A DNA stretch of 64,000 bases from Zeugodacus cucurbitae. Its lineage: Eukaryota > Arthropoda > Insecta > Diptera > Tephritidae. A model generated the notes under the pieces. That model saw nothing but the letters and a program-made list of their open reading frames with translations, had not been told where the DNA came from and searched no databases. The position numbers and the translations under genes were made by a program. Positions within the stretch are counted from its first letter, which is position 1. Each line of letters opens with the position of its first letter. Of the stretch, positions 1-12,461 are shown piece by piece. The stretch spans positions 86,838,001 through 86,902,000 of the forward strand of contig NC_071667.1 of NCBI RefSeq assembly GCF_028554725.1, written 5' to 3'.

Positions 1-159
1 GTGCAAAAAGGCAAGAGGATAACGGCACACAATAAAAGTCAACAACTTGCAATTTCATTCTATGAACTGTTTCCTCAGAACAAAGGAAATTGCCATTCCC
101 CGTCCGGTATGAGTGGCAAAGAACTCCATGGTAAGGTGAAACGAAAAGTCAATATGCAC

Positions 160-205
160 GCTTTTATACATATGCATATATATACATACATACATATGTA
201 TATTT
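160..205. repeat. ACATATGTATGT-type palindromic microsatellite
   Basis: A run of ATACATAC/ATATGTAT units, partly self-complementary around CATATG. The same motif recurs throughout the window, for example near 3769-3791, 21107-21131, 26490-26560, 36382-36402 and 57412-57437. It is a simple repeat with no coding content. Confidence 0.7.
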
Positions 206-3200
206 GTGTGCCACTTTATTCAACAAATGCTGTTTGACTTACGCAGTTGCGATTACTTTCTTGGTGTGATATTCAAAATTTGCAGTTATTGTCCATGTTC
301 GGAAACCCTTTATATAGTATATGTGAAATTTAAATTTATGTCGTTGATAACAAAGAAGTGTAACAATGAAAGTTCTAAGGGTGTACTCGTAAAAGCTTTG
401 TAGACTGTTGCTAGACAGTTTTTGTTGTTGCACAATTGCATACAAAGCACACGAGCACATTGTTGTTAGTAGTTGAATTTATAGCTCTGAAATTAGGAGA
501 AAGATATGAACATCAATTCAACTGGAGAGTTTAAGCGCCAACAACAACAAAAAAGACCGTGCGACGAATGTGACTGCAGTTGTGTGACTCGAGCAGTTAG
601 GATTGGTTTAACAAAAGTGAAACTGGTTAGTTATTTGAGGAACGCTCAATTGAGCGGATCACAAAAGCGGTTTGTGTGAAAAAGAAAGGTTTCAGTTATA
701 AACGTGAGCACTAAAATAAAAAGTGAACAATGGAAGTTATTGTTTATAATAAAGTTTACTTCTTTTTAAGTCGTTTCCAGAAGATAAATGCGTGATTTAG
801 AAACACCCTAATTAAAAGATACTTTTGCATCAATACGAGTATACTTAAGCAAATGAAAACACTGTGTGTACATATGTAGATATGTATATCAATTTCTATT
901 ATCAGTCAGCCAGAGGGTACAAGACTACAATTTATTCTTTTAATTTTCAATAGTCAATATATGCATGTATCTATGTACATATGTATGTGTGTGTTTCTTT
1001 TTGTAGTACATATCTTCTGCTTACAATCACAATTTAAAAATGAATTTTCGAATCTTTTCTAGTGAAACAATAAAAGCCACTTGCTGATAATGAACCGCAG
1101 ACAATTATGCATAATTTCATTGGAATGAGATTGTTTCGTTTACTCATAACATAAAATGCCTCATTTCTTTATGAACGCTTATTTTAAACAAATGGGACAA
1201 GAAAAGATCCATACATAGTACATATGTACATATATACATAAATATGTACTTACATGTAAAGTTGAGTACATTGACGATTAAACTAATTGAATTATTATCT
1301 TAAACATCACCATATGGAGATATTGTCACGGCCTGAAATTCAAGTGTATTTGTACATAAGATGATAAAGGGTCCTTTTTTAGAAGCAATTAATTAATAAT
1401 CCCATTTCAAATATGGAAATTCACACAGAAACGTGCCGAAAGTTAGTTTATTCCACACACATGTACAATTTTTAAACATTTCGCAAAATTTACTAAAAAT
1501 AAACTTCAAAGTTGTTTGCTTTGGAATGCATCACTTTAGAAAACTCTGTGCAACAAAAATTTAGATTTAAAAGTCGAGATATCTATATACATATGTATGA
1601 CAGTGCGTCTCGGTTATCGTACCGTACAGTGTAAACCGAGAGACAGTATAAATGCTGACAAGTGATATGACCAACATTATTATAATTTGAACTTGGAGTT
1701 TTGCTCAACTTATTCCGGGTTTGCCTGCTGGGTACGTCCAAACATACGTCGAGGCCTGATAAGTACTTAACCTTATAATACCCAATGGCGTTAACAGCGC
1801 AAGATAAATTTTCCATCGTATAGTACATACTGGTAGACGGCATAGTTGGTGATATCAAATAGCCAGCATCCAAGATGTTTAAGATGACTATTCTCCTTCG
1901 ATGGCAACCGTGCAAATGTGGTTTAATGAGTTTCGGCGTGGTCTCGCACCTTTATTTATGATGAGCCACTCGAAGATACCCCGAAAACAGATACGATGGA
2001 AGAGAGGCTGACTTCCTAAATGTCATTGATGTGAAAAAAAGAAATTAATTGTAAATAACAAGAATACTTTTAGGAAAGCGTAAAGGACTGTCTGAATTAT
2101 TTGTGCAGAAAAATGTTTCAAGGACAAAAAACAAAAACAAAAAAATTTAACACATTAATGAGATGCCAAATGATGTGTTTAATCGCTTGTAATACTGCAA
2201 AAATAGTAAAAATAATTGCTAACCTTTCTTCTTCGGTCGCTATTGTATTGAACAATGGCATCAACAAATTTAGTGATGCGTTGATTGCTTTTTTTGTGCA
2301 TTTATTGCGTAGCGTTGCCATTAGGAATACGATACTCTATCAAAGTTTGTGCAACTGCGTTTGGAAATGTGATATATGTATATTTTGTTCGAATGCAAAG
2401 CAAAATACATTTAGGAAGTCAGCCAGAGCGTGACAAAAATCCACGATCTCACACTGACAGACTTTTGATTGAAAGTGCGCGAGATAACTGATAACAGTAT
2501 CATTCTAAAAGACCGCGAAGGTCATAGCCTGCATAATATATTGAGCATGAGAAAATTGTTGATGCGATGGGTATAGCTTTTACTCACGAAATCACTTTCC
2601 AGTAGTGTTTGAGTAGGAGCAGTGGACTTTTCCGTCATCATTTCTAGATCTCTATGCATTTTTCGGATGTGTTAAATAAGTTAGACTAGTGTAGGGCAAA
2701 TTGAATCTAGTTAACAGGAGATTATGTTAAGAAATAAAAAGTTTTCGTTTTTATTTTTAAAGCGTATGTACTTATCGGACCGCCCTGGTATGTTGTGAAG
2801 TATGTGTCATGGGTTTGAAATTGTCATATCAACTGGCTGTGTTTGCTTGAGCACAGTTGAACGTGATCACTGGAATAGATCAAACGCGGCGGAATATAAC
2901 AGATAAAAGCAAATTAATATACAATTATTTAACTAAATAAGTGCGTATAAAGTATTTAATTATATTTATACACATAAATACATATACATATGTATCCACA
3001 TACGAGTGTATTAATACAGTGGCGACTACAAGTGCATCTCTCTTTTTGATTTTTTGATTGCCTTGAGGTGAGCAAAAATCAGTTTTAAGAAAGTAATAGT
3101 GCATAGTGTTGAAAATATCTTTTCTAGCCCTCGCATACCGAATATGAGAATATCCGTAATGATTGACATTATACCAAAAATATCGGTAAATTTCTTAATG

Positions 3201-4077
3201 AAACTTCGAAACAATCTACTTCTAAGAATAATGTGATAAGACACTGAATATGAATGAAATCACTTATTAATTCGTCATGACCTCATAAACCAAATATAAC
3301 GATATTTTTGATATTCTGGTTGACATAAGGCCGAATATATCGGGCAATATATAAGTTAATATACCATATGGTATATGTGAGATATTACAAGTTAGTTAGT
3401 TTAATAAAAATAACTATTTTAAATGTAGTGCTTTCCGAGGTCAAAATTCCTTATTAGTTCCACCGCCTTATATACACAACATAATGAATTCGGTCCCTCT
3501 TTTGTATTATATACAAACATCGGTGTGACTGAAAGAAATCTGATGAAATTAAGCGATTTTATTTTTGTATATTATGTTATTCAATGGAAAAAAAGATCAT
3601 ATCCGAATTGAAATGATTTTTACTTGATAAAATAAAATTAAGGAAATATACATATTTATTTATAGATGGAGATATAATATATAATTACTATTTTTTGGTT
3701 TCCATTGAAATACTTGCTGCAATGCAATATTCAATTACTTTTCTTCTATATTTTTTGATAATATTCTATATACATATGTATGTATGTATGTAAATGAGAA
3801 GATTGCAGGAGATTGATTTCGAGAGAAGCGACGCGCTGTACGATATACCCATATCCCCTATAGTCAGGGCCTGAATGCTTTATCAAATAGAGTAACAATG
3901 TCAATCAAATTTCTCATGTGTTCCATATATGATCTAAAATACACATTTACAAATGTATGCACATACATGTATAAAAATATAAAGGTGAACGTGTTCGAAT
4001 GCTCTAAATTAACTAACTGCTTTGCTGAACTGCTTATTCATACCAGGTTTGTAGCTACATACCAGTACATACATATA

Positions 4078-4296
4078 CAGTGGAACTTCTCTAACTCGAA
4101 TCACCATAATCCACAATCCTTGGTCGAAAAGTTCGATTTATGGAAGGAAATTTGTATGCAATGTTACTTCTATTGCCAATTTAAGTTTTCGAGTTATGGA
4201 GATATGATATTTGATTTCTAAACGCTATTGCCAATCCTAAAGTTCGAGTTATAGAAATCTTCGACTTATAGAAGTTTGAGTTATGGAGTTCCCCTT
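4078..4296. mobile_element. Short MITE with ~20 bp imperfect TIRs and TA target duplication
   Basis: The left end reads CAGTGGAACTTCTCTAACTC. The right end, in reverse complement, matches it imperfectly through GGAACT..TAACTC. TA dinucleotides flank both ends (4076-4077 and 4297-4298). Inside are short motifs of the type TTCGAGTTATAGAA. There is no transposase. TIR sequence, TA duplication and the 219 bp size suit a non-autonomous element of the Tc1/mariner/pogo superfamily; the family assignment is inference. Confidence 0.6.
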
Positions 4297-5033
4297 TATA
4301 TGAATCGGCAGGATTAATTCAAAAATAAATCTTTTGGAGAAATACTCAATATTATGAAATAAAAATAAGTTAATTAGTTGTTCACATTTTTCTAATATTT
4401 ATGATTCCAAGATCAAATATTAAATATCTTGCGAGTTCAATAATTATATTCATTACGATAAAATAATCAAATAATAAAACGATACTTAAATGGACCGTTT
4501 AATCCCCCAGCCTTTAATTCCATATAAAAATCTTGTTGGCTCTTGGTTCGTCGCCCTCACCATTTACCACTACACTACCGTGTTCAACTTAGGAAATAGT
4601 GTAATTGCTACTGCATGGCTAAAGAGTTGTAACCAATTCAATCCCAGGGGACGGTTATTTGAAATTCATATTATGAATATTATGTTATGTTTGCAATTTC
4701 CTTGCAGTCATACTGAGTTCATGTATGTATGTATGTATACAAAGTTTTAGTACTATCTGGAGCGTCATATTTTGCCGGCGTGGAATCGCAATAATTAAGT
4801 TAGTTTCGCATCGCTTTTGGCGTCATAACAAGTAATTAGTCTGTTTGCCCAGAATACATACATAAGTATATACTTTAGTAAATGCAAACAAAATTATATG
4901 CTTGCGATATTACAAATAGTTGTATAATTATTTGTTTTCTTTTCAGCTCCTCCGGGGTCATCTTCTCCTCATTCGCTAGTGCACAACACACTACGTATTT
5001 TCAATCATAACTACTTTCTCAACTATTGACGTT

Positions 5034-5057
5034 ATGAAAAATGGCCGAAGATCGTGA
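5034..5057 (+). promoter_or_regulatory. Overlapping upstream ORF at the Ctl2 start
   Basis: An ATG at 5034 opens a 7-codon frame ending in TGA at 5055-5057. It overlaps the Ctl2 start (5041) in another frame. The main ATG has the better context (A at -3, G at +4). A 5' UTR intron acceptor lies at about 4946, so this ATG should be present in the spliced leader. It could reduce initiation on Ctl2, but that is inference. Confidence 0.45.
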
Positions 5058-7443
5058 ATTGATCACAAAGTATGGCAAGCCGATGCGGTATGATCGAAAT
5101 TTCCGCGGACCAGAATGGCGTAACCGAAGTTGTACAGATGTGCCGTGTCTGCTGATCTTTTTCTTATTTTTAGGCGGCTGGGGCTTTATCGCACAATATG
5201 CCGTGCGCAATGGAGATCTCAATAAGTTAGTTGTACCAACGGACTCATTCAATCGCAAATGCGGAATCGATTCATCGGTACTGGATAAAAAGTATTTATT
5301 TTTCTTCGATTTGGGAAAATGCATCGATCCTGTTGTACCGCTCACTGGCTGCCCTACACAACAGGTTTGTGTTGAAAGTTGTCCCACACAGACTTTTATT
5401 TGGGACAGAATGAAGAATAAACTCCCACTTGCTGAATTAAAGAAGCGCATGATTTGTCTCAGCGATATTGATAGAAATAATCTACATACTTTAGACGACA
5501 TGCAAAAAGCCATTGACCAAGAACGATGTGCGCGTTGGTATGTGAAGAGTGCTCCATTTTTAAACCGTTGCATGTGGGAGTTCTCTCCTCAAATTTGTGA
5601 ACTGATACCCTCCTTCCTTCTGCCACGTAACAGACGTGAGTCAAATGGATCACGGAATTCTAGCTTAGTGCTAGGAGAAACACGTAATCTCCTCGATGCT
5701 TTGATGGATGACAATTCAAATTTGATGGAAATGAGGTTGGAAGCGCTCGCCTTAACAGCAATTCCCGAACCTAGTGTATCCTCGAAGCAACAGCCCGTTG
5801 AAGAGCCTATACAATGCCGGCGTCGTACCGAACAGGCCGAAACTATCAAGCAAAAGGTTCGTCAAGCTGACACGCATCTGGCTAAGTTGGTAGGAAACAT
5901 GGTTGCACACTTCTACAACGGCACACATGACGCTCAGCAGCTTGGGGAAGAGATAGTGGAAGATATTATGAACTCATGGTACATTGTACTTATGGCCTTA
6001 ATGTGCACTTTGGTTGCATCGTTGATTCTGATCGCCTTGATGCGGTGGTTCGCAGCCCCGATTTTGTGGATATCTGTTTTAGGCGTTTTGGTCGGACTTA
6101 GTATGGGAATTTATTACAGCATTAAGCAATATCGTTTTTGGCGCGAAACGGCAACTGTGCCTAACCATTCCATTAATTTAGAGGCAGCGGTAAAGAATAT
6201 ATTTCAAGAAGCCAACACTTGGTTGTATTTAACCATCTTTCTAAGCATCAGTTTAGTAGTTATCCTATTGTTGGTTATTATTCTACGAACTCGAATCAAT
6301 ATAGCCATTGCGTTGACGAAGGAGGGTAGTAAAGCAGTGTCGAGCATTATCTCAACTGTTTTTTTTCCCATCTTTTCGTGGATACTTTTTATTTTGGCCG
6401 TTACATATGCGGTTGCAGTTGGTCTTTATCTAGGCACAATTGGTAATCCATCTTTCCGTATGATACGTCAATTGGACCCCAACAGCAACACAGGAGTTTC
6501 AAACGAGAACTGCAAATGCAGTGGTCAGGCAAGCGAATATCAAGTAGGCGGACGCTGTGACCCTCAAATTTTTGAGTTGAACTGCTTTGTTAATTTCGAC
6601 CAGCATATTCCTTGTAGACAAACCTCTTGCAGCTTCGCTGAAATCGAACATCCACCGTTTGTAACATGGTCCATTTGCTACAATGTGTTCGGTTTCTTCT
6701 GGTTGACATTCTTCATTGCGGCCTTTAGTGACATGGTGTTGGCTCTTACTTTTGCCACATGGTACTGGACATTCAAGAAACGTGAAGTGCCCTACTTCAC
6801 CTTGGGACGGGCCTTCCGCCAAACCATATTCTATCATCTCGGAACCTTGGCATTTGGCTCGTTAATTCTTGCCGTATGTCGCATGATACGTGTGGCTCTA
6901 GAATATATCGATTCTAAATTGAAGAAGTACGACAATTCAGTAACACGAGCCATACTCTGCTGTATGAAATGCTTTTTTTGGTTACTTGAAACTTTCTTAC
7001 GCTTTCTAAACCGCAACGCGTACATCATGTGTGCCATACACGGCAAGAATTTTTGCGCCAGCGCCAAAGATGCTTTCAATTTGGTCATGCGTAACTTTTT
7101 GCGTGTAATCGCCGTAGACAAAGTCACCGATTTCTTGTTCTTCCTCTCGAAAATACTGTTAACGGCCGCTGCTGGCGTTGGCACCTACTACTTTGTGGTA
7201 AATAATCCGCAATTAATACAACTCCACTACAATGCGGTGCCGGTGACGATTGTTGTGTTGGCTGCCTTTATTATGACAACTGTCTTTTTTGGCGTCTACT
7301 CCATGGCGGTGGACACGCTCTTCCTGTGCTTTTTGGAGGACTGCGAACGAAATGATGGCTCGCCAGAAAAGCCTTTCTATATGTCGAAACAGTTAATGCG
7401 TATTTTAGGCAAAAAAAACAAGTTAACTCGTCAAAGCAGTTAA
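5041..7443 (+). CDS. Ctl2: Choline transporter-like protein 2 (CTL2/SLC44 family)
   Basis: This is a polytopic membrane protein of the SLC44 choline-transporter-like family, which moves choline or related solutes across the plasma membrane or organelle membranes. It is 800 aa in a single coding exon. It starts MAEDRELITKYGKPMRYD, has a first membrane segment near residues 36-56, then a large cysteine-rich extracellular loop (to about 310) with glycosylation-type NXS/T sites. A cluster of hydrophobic segments runs from about 310 to 770. The C-terminus carries the family signature around EDCERNDGSPEKPFYMSK and ends ..GKKNKLTRQSS. Length suits the family. The start at 5041 has a good Kozak context and lies about 95 nt after a splice acceptor (4946). 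AATAAA lies at 7804-7809. The specific paralogue (Ctl2 rather than Ctl1) is my judgement; the family is certain. Confidence 0.93.
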   Translation: MAEDRELITKYGKPMRYDRNFRGPEWRNRSCTDVPCLLIFFLFLGGWGFIAQYAVRNGDLNKLVVPTDSFNRKCGIDSSVLDKKYLFFFDLGKCIDPVVPLTGCPTQQVCVESCPTQTFIWDRMKNKLPLAELKKRMICLSDIDRNNLHTLDDMQKAIDQERCARWYVKSAPFLNRCMWEFSPQICELIPSFLLPRNRRESNGSRNSSLVLGETRNLLDALMDDNSNLMEMRLEALALTAIPEPSVSSKQQPVEEPIQCRRRTEQAETIKQKVRQADTHLAKLVGNMVAHFYNGTHDAQQLGEEIVEDIMNSWYIVLMALMCTLVASLILIALMRWFAAPILWISVLGVLVGLSMGIYYSIKQYRFWRETATVPNHSINLEAAVKNIFQEANTWLYLTIFLSISLVVILLLVIILRTRINIAIALTKEGSKAVSSIISTVFFPIFSWILFILAVTYAVAVGLYLGTIGNPSFRMIRQLDPNSNTGVSNENCKCSGQASEYQVGGRCDPQIFELNCFVNFDQHIPCRQTSCSFAEIEHPPFVTWSICYNVFGFFWLTFFIAAFSDMVLALTFATWYWTFKKREVPYFTLGRAFRQTIFYHLGTLAFGSLILAVCRMIRVALEYIDSKLKKYDNSVTRAILCCMKCFFWLLETFLRFLNRNAYIMCAIHGKNFCASAKDAFNLVMRNFLRVIAVDKVTDFLFFLSKILLTAAAGVGTYYFVVNNPQLIQLHYNAVPVTIVVLAAFIMTTVFFGVYSMAVDTLFLCFLEDCERNDGSPEKPFYMSKQLMRILGKKNKLTRQSS

Positions 7444-9183
<1,740 letters not shown>

Positions 9184-9451
9184 TTTTGTTTGAACAGAGC
9201 ACATTTTTCCACAACTTACCTTTTGGAAATAGTATAAAATATATGTAGCATTTAGCAACGATTTATTAAATATATGTCTTATTAATTTATAAAAACTCGA
9301 TTTCAAAATTATAAACTTTTAACGAATGATAAAGGCATAAAAATAGTGCATGACACTTGCACTCAATATCAAAGGAGTGTTTTCCATGGTAGTGTAATTT
9401 TTGTCAGCATTCTGTGTCGCCGTTTATTAATGCTTTGTGTTTTCTTGGGAC

Positions 9452-10772
9452 CTATAACATGTCCATGAACCAGGGTTGGCCATTATTTTCTCGACGACGT
9501 GTTAAAATTTCACAACCATTATCTGTTACCAACAGAGTTTGCTCAAATTGTGCCGAATAATGGCCATCTCCAGTCACAGCGGTCCAGTTATCGGGCCATT
9601 GTTCATTTTTCGATACGCCTTCTGATATCATTGGTTCAATTGTAAAGCAATGTCCAGCTTTCATAACACCAACAGCCGAGTTTTCTGTATTAATATATAG
9701 TGAAATCATAGTTATATCAGTGTGGAGCAAATTAAATTTATTTTACATACTGGCATAGTGAGGTACATTGGGTGCAGTATGGAAAAGCCGATGAATGCCA
9801 TGGCCACAGTAGCTCTTCACAACGCTAAAACCATGTGGGGCCACATATTTTTGTATGACGTTACCGATTTCCCTATATTTCACTCCGGGCCTGATATAAA
9901 ATATAATTTTTAAGAACTGTTGGGACACAATATTTTTACATACCTCACCAATTCTATGGCTTTGCAAAGTGATTCATAAGTGACACGAACCAGCTTTTTG
10001 TGCTTTTCAGAAACATTACCAACGAAAAAGGTTTCGTTAAGATCACCATGAAAACCATGATGATAGACGGTAACATCAATGTTACAAATGTCACCATCTT
10101 GTAATGGACGCAAATCCGGTATTCCATGGCATATTACCTCATTAACTGAAGTACAACAAGACTTAGGAAAGTTGTAATAGTTTAGTGGCGATGGATAACA
10201 ATCTCGTTCAATGGCCGCCTCGTGTACGAGTCTATCTAACTCATCCGTTGTGATTCCGACTTCTACAGCTTTGCCTGCCTCATCCAAACATTCTCGACCA
10301 AGTCTACCAGCAACACGCATAGCTTCAATTTCGTCATCGTCTAGGATTTTAATGGAAGTATTTCCTCGCATGGCCTCTTCCGAGGCAGCCCGACCAGATG
10401 GATGATCAGCATAGTCGGGTCGCTCTATACTCTCGGGCACAGGGCGTTTAGATGTTTGCGGATACGGCCGTAACTTACCAGTAAAACGATAATGTGGCCA
10501 GGGATTGTAACCGGCTTCAGTATTATCCACCTGTGGTTTTCCGACACCCCCTAAATTTTTCAATTATCCATCCAAAAGTCAAACAATAATAGTATTTAAA
10601 TAACAATATTATATTCACCGGCCAGAGCATGAATAACTTTATGTTCCTTCCAGAATCCTTTAAAGCAAGCCTGTGAACAAAAATAGGAACCTGGTATGCC
10701 CAACTTCAAGCAAGTCGGGCATTGCAAGGTAGCTTCTTTGCCACAATCTAACGTTTCACATTTATGAGCCAT
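9452..10772 (-). CDS. Metap1: Methionine aminopeptidase 1 (type I, with N-terminal zinc finger)
   Basis: It removes the initiator methionine from nascent cytosolic proteins at the ribosome. CDS on the minus strand: 10772-10619, 10550-9944, 9890-9751, 9684-9452; 1134 nt, 377 aa, close to the animal enzyme's usual length. All introns have GT..AG ends and the phases agree. Exon 1 encodes the C6H2/MYND-like ribosome-binding zinc finger (MAHKCETLDCGKEATLQC..). The M24 'pita-bread' metal ligands are visible: Asp in CNIDVTVYHHG (about residue 210), Asp in HGDLNETF (about 221), His in GHGIHRLFH, Glu in FTIEPMI and Glu in AQFEQTLLV. It ends ..GQPWFMDML. TTTATT at 9423-9428 (AATAAA on the minus strand) is a possible poly(A) signal. 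The Drosophila counterpart is, as I recall, CG13630. Confidence 0.96.
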
Positions 10773-12149
10773 TGCACAACACTATTAGATATAGAATAAA
10801 AAATAATTGTGAAATTATTATAAATTTACCAACAAATGATATGATAAAAACTACCTTGTGAACTTAACCAATTTAACTAAATTGTTTTTGTTTGTTTGCT
10901 AACCAAATTCTTAATTGAGGTTGAGATTTGACATTTACATTCACTGTCAAACGTAAATAGTGGTTGTCTTCGATAAAAGACCAATATGACATGGAATCAA
11001 CCCAGTGTGGATGTTATTTTCCATTGGAAGGAAAAGAAAAATCACTTTCCACAGCGCAAATGCAGCCATATACATATATAAATAGATCCTACCGCGAATA
11101 ACTGGTCCATTTGTTATGAGTATATATTCACTATTTTATAATATAATTTTAATCATTGCATTTCGTGACATATCGAAGGGAATATATTAATGTTATTTAC
11201 TGTGAGAAATAGTGTTAGCATATACTACATCCGTTCTTTATACAATACTTGAAAATATCAGTAAAATTGGTTGGAGAAATCCGACTCAATCTGAATACAA
11301 CCGATGCAAAAAATTGGAGTTTCATCAAAGCAAGCCAAGTTTCGTCTTCGGGTTAAAAGTCCGCTTAAGGATTAAAAATGGCAAATAGAGTAGATCAGTT
11401 ACATTTGATTTCAATATCTTTGAAATTTGGTGCTTCCTTTGTTTCGGAAGCTTTCTCCATTATAGATATACATATATGCCTAATTCATTGATTCATGTTC
11501 TGGCCCTATTTATCATAATGGTTAACCCCTTCATAGAGTTGTATTTCTATAAAACCCGTGCACCCATACAGGTAGACCTATAGGGATATTTAAGTATATG
11601 CACGTTTGCATATTTACCGGCGAATTCATTGATAATAAAACAGTAACTTGCGAGTTCAATACAGCTTACATGCATTCATACACCACCAAAAATACATATG
11701 TACATATGTAGTGGCTGCTGTACAAAATCCATTCAAAGTAAATTTACACTTGCGCTTTCGAATCTTTAGCATTTGCAGCTCTCACCAAATAAACACGCCA
11801 CTTCGCATCAGCTGGTCCTGACCGATTGTCTCATTGTTTCCTCCATGCTGGGCCCACAACGGTATTGTCAATAATAGTGCTTCTTGTTTTCCTATGTAGA
11901 ATCAGTTTGGCGCTTTATCAGTGTTGGCATCGTTGAGAAACAATATGCGAAGTTGAACATCCGTGGACACATACATATGTACTCGTAAACAACTGCGACA
12001 GCTTCCCCAATCGTCTGCCTCGTATGGCGGGCAGAAGTTAAATCGGAGAAAAACAAAGGCCGATGACAACGGCAGAAGCGCCGACGAGAAGGAAAACGAA
12101 CCTGTCAACGCTCACTCGGCAGCATTTTGCAGCATCTTCTGAACGAATT
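10773..12149. other. Gene-free region between Metap1 and the tok upstream domain
   Basis: No coding exon or known element is supported. The stretch next to 10773 must hold the Metap1 promoter (minus strand), but I see no convincing core motif. The 3' third, towards 12150, becomes more GC-rich and leads into the candidate promoter. Confidence 0.5.
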
Positions 12150-12183
12150 TCAGTCGAGTTTAAGCAGCCGAGTGCGACGGATG
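12150..12183 (+). promoter_or_regulatory. Candidate Inr + DPE core promoter, possibly of tok
   Basis: TCAGTC with A at 12152 matches the insect initiator (TCAKTY). GGATG at 12179-12183 falls exactly at +28 to +32 and matches the DPE consensus RGWYV. No TATA box is evident. Spacing and sequence are seen directly. Assignment to tok (coding start 6.5 kb downstream) is inference from strand and the lack of another gene. Confidence 0.35.
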
Positions 12184-12461
12184 ATAAAACGGAGAAACGG
12201 AAACGGGAAAAAACGGTACATAATTGAATATTACTATGCTAATTTGGCATTTAGTGTGGCAAAAAGCGTTCAAGTAAAGGTACATATGTACTCCTATTTA
12301 CCACACAAGTGTTTGAGTGCAGTGTCATTCATACAATAGGAGAGCATTCATATTGTGATTGTGTGCAAGTGTGTAAAACGGAAATGCTGAGGGCGCCATT
12401 TTGATTTCTCTTGGTGCATCAGTTGATTTTGAAAAGTGAAAATCTAAAAGTGCCTGCCATC
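12152..12461 (+). other. Possible non-coding first exon of tok
   Basis: If transcription starts at 12152, the next strong donor is C|GTGAGT at 12462, which could splice to the acceptor at 18322 before the tok start. The exon would be non-coding. Nothing beyond promoter motif, donor quality and order supports it; an unrelated or non-coding transcript is equally possible. Confidence 0.25.

Larger units (their letters stand above)
1..4945. other. Gene-free region upstream of Ctl2
   Basis: I see no supportable coding exon in this stretch. Open frames are short, lack recognisable domains and overlap on both strands. The DNA is AT-rich, with several ACATATGTATG-type microsatellites and one MITE (4078-4296). 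A splice acceptor (pyrimidine-rich tract then CAG) ends at about 4946, just before the Ctl2 start, so part of this region is probably an intron in the Ctl2 5' UTR. The upstream non-coding exon could not be placed. Confidence 0.6.

Noticed and set aside
1583..1915. 110-codon minus-strand frame
   Set aside because: No recognisable motif or gene context.
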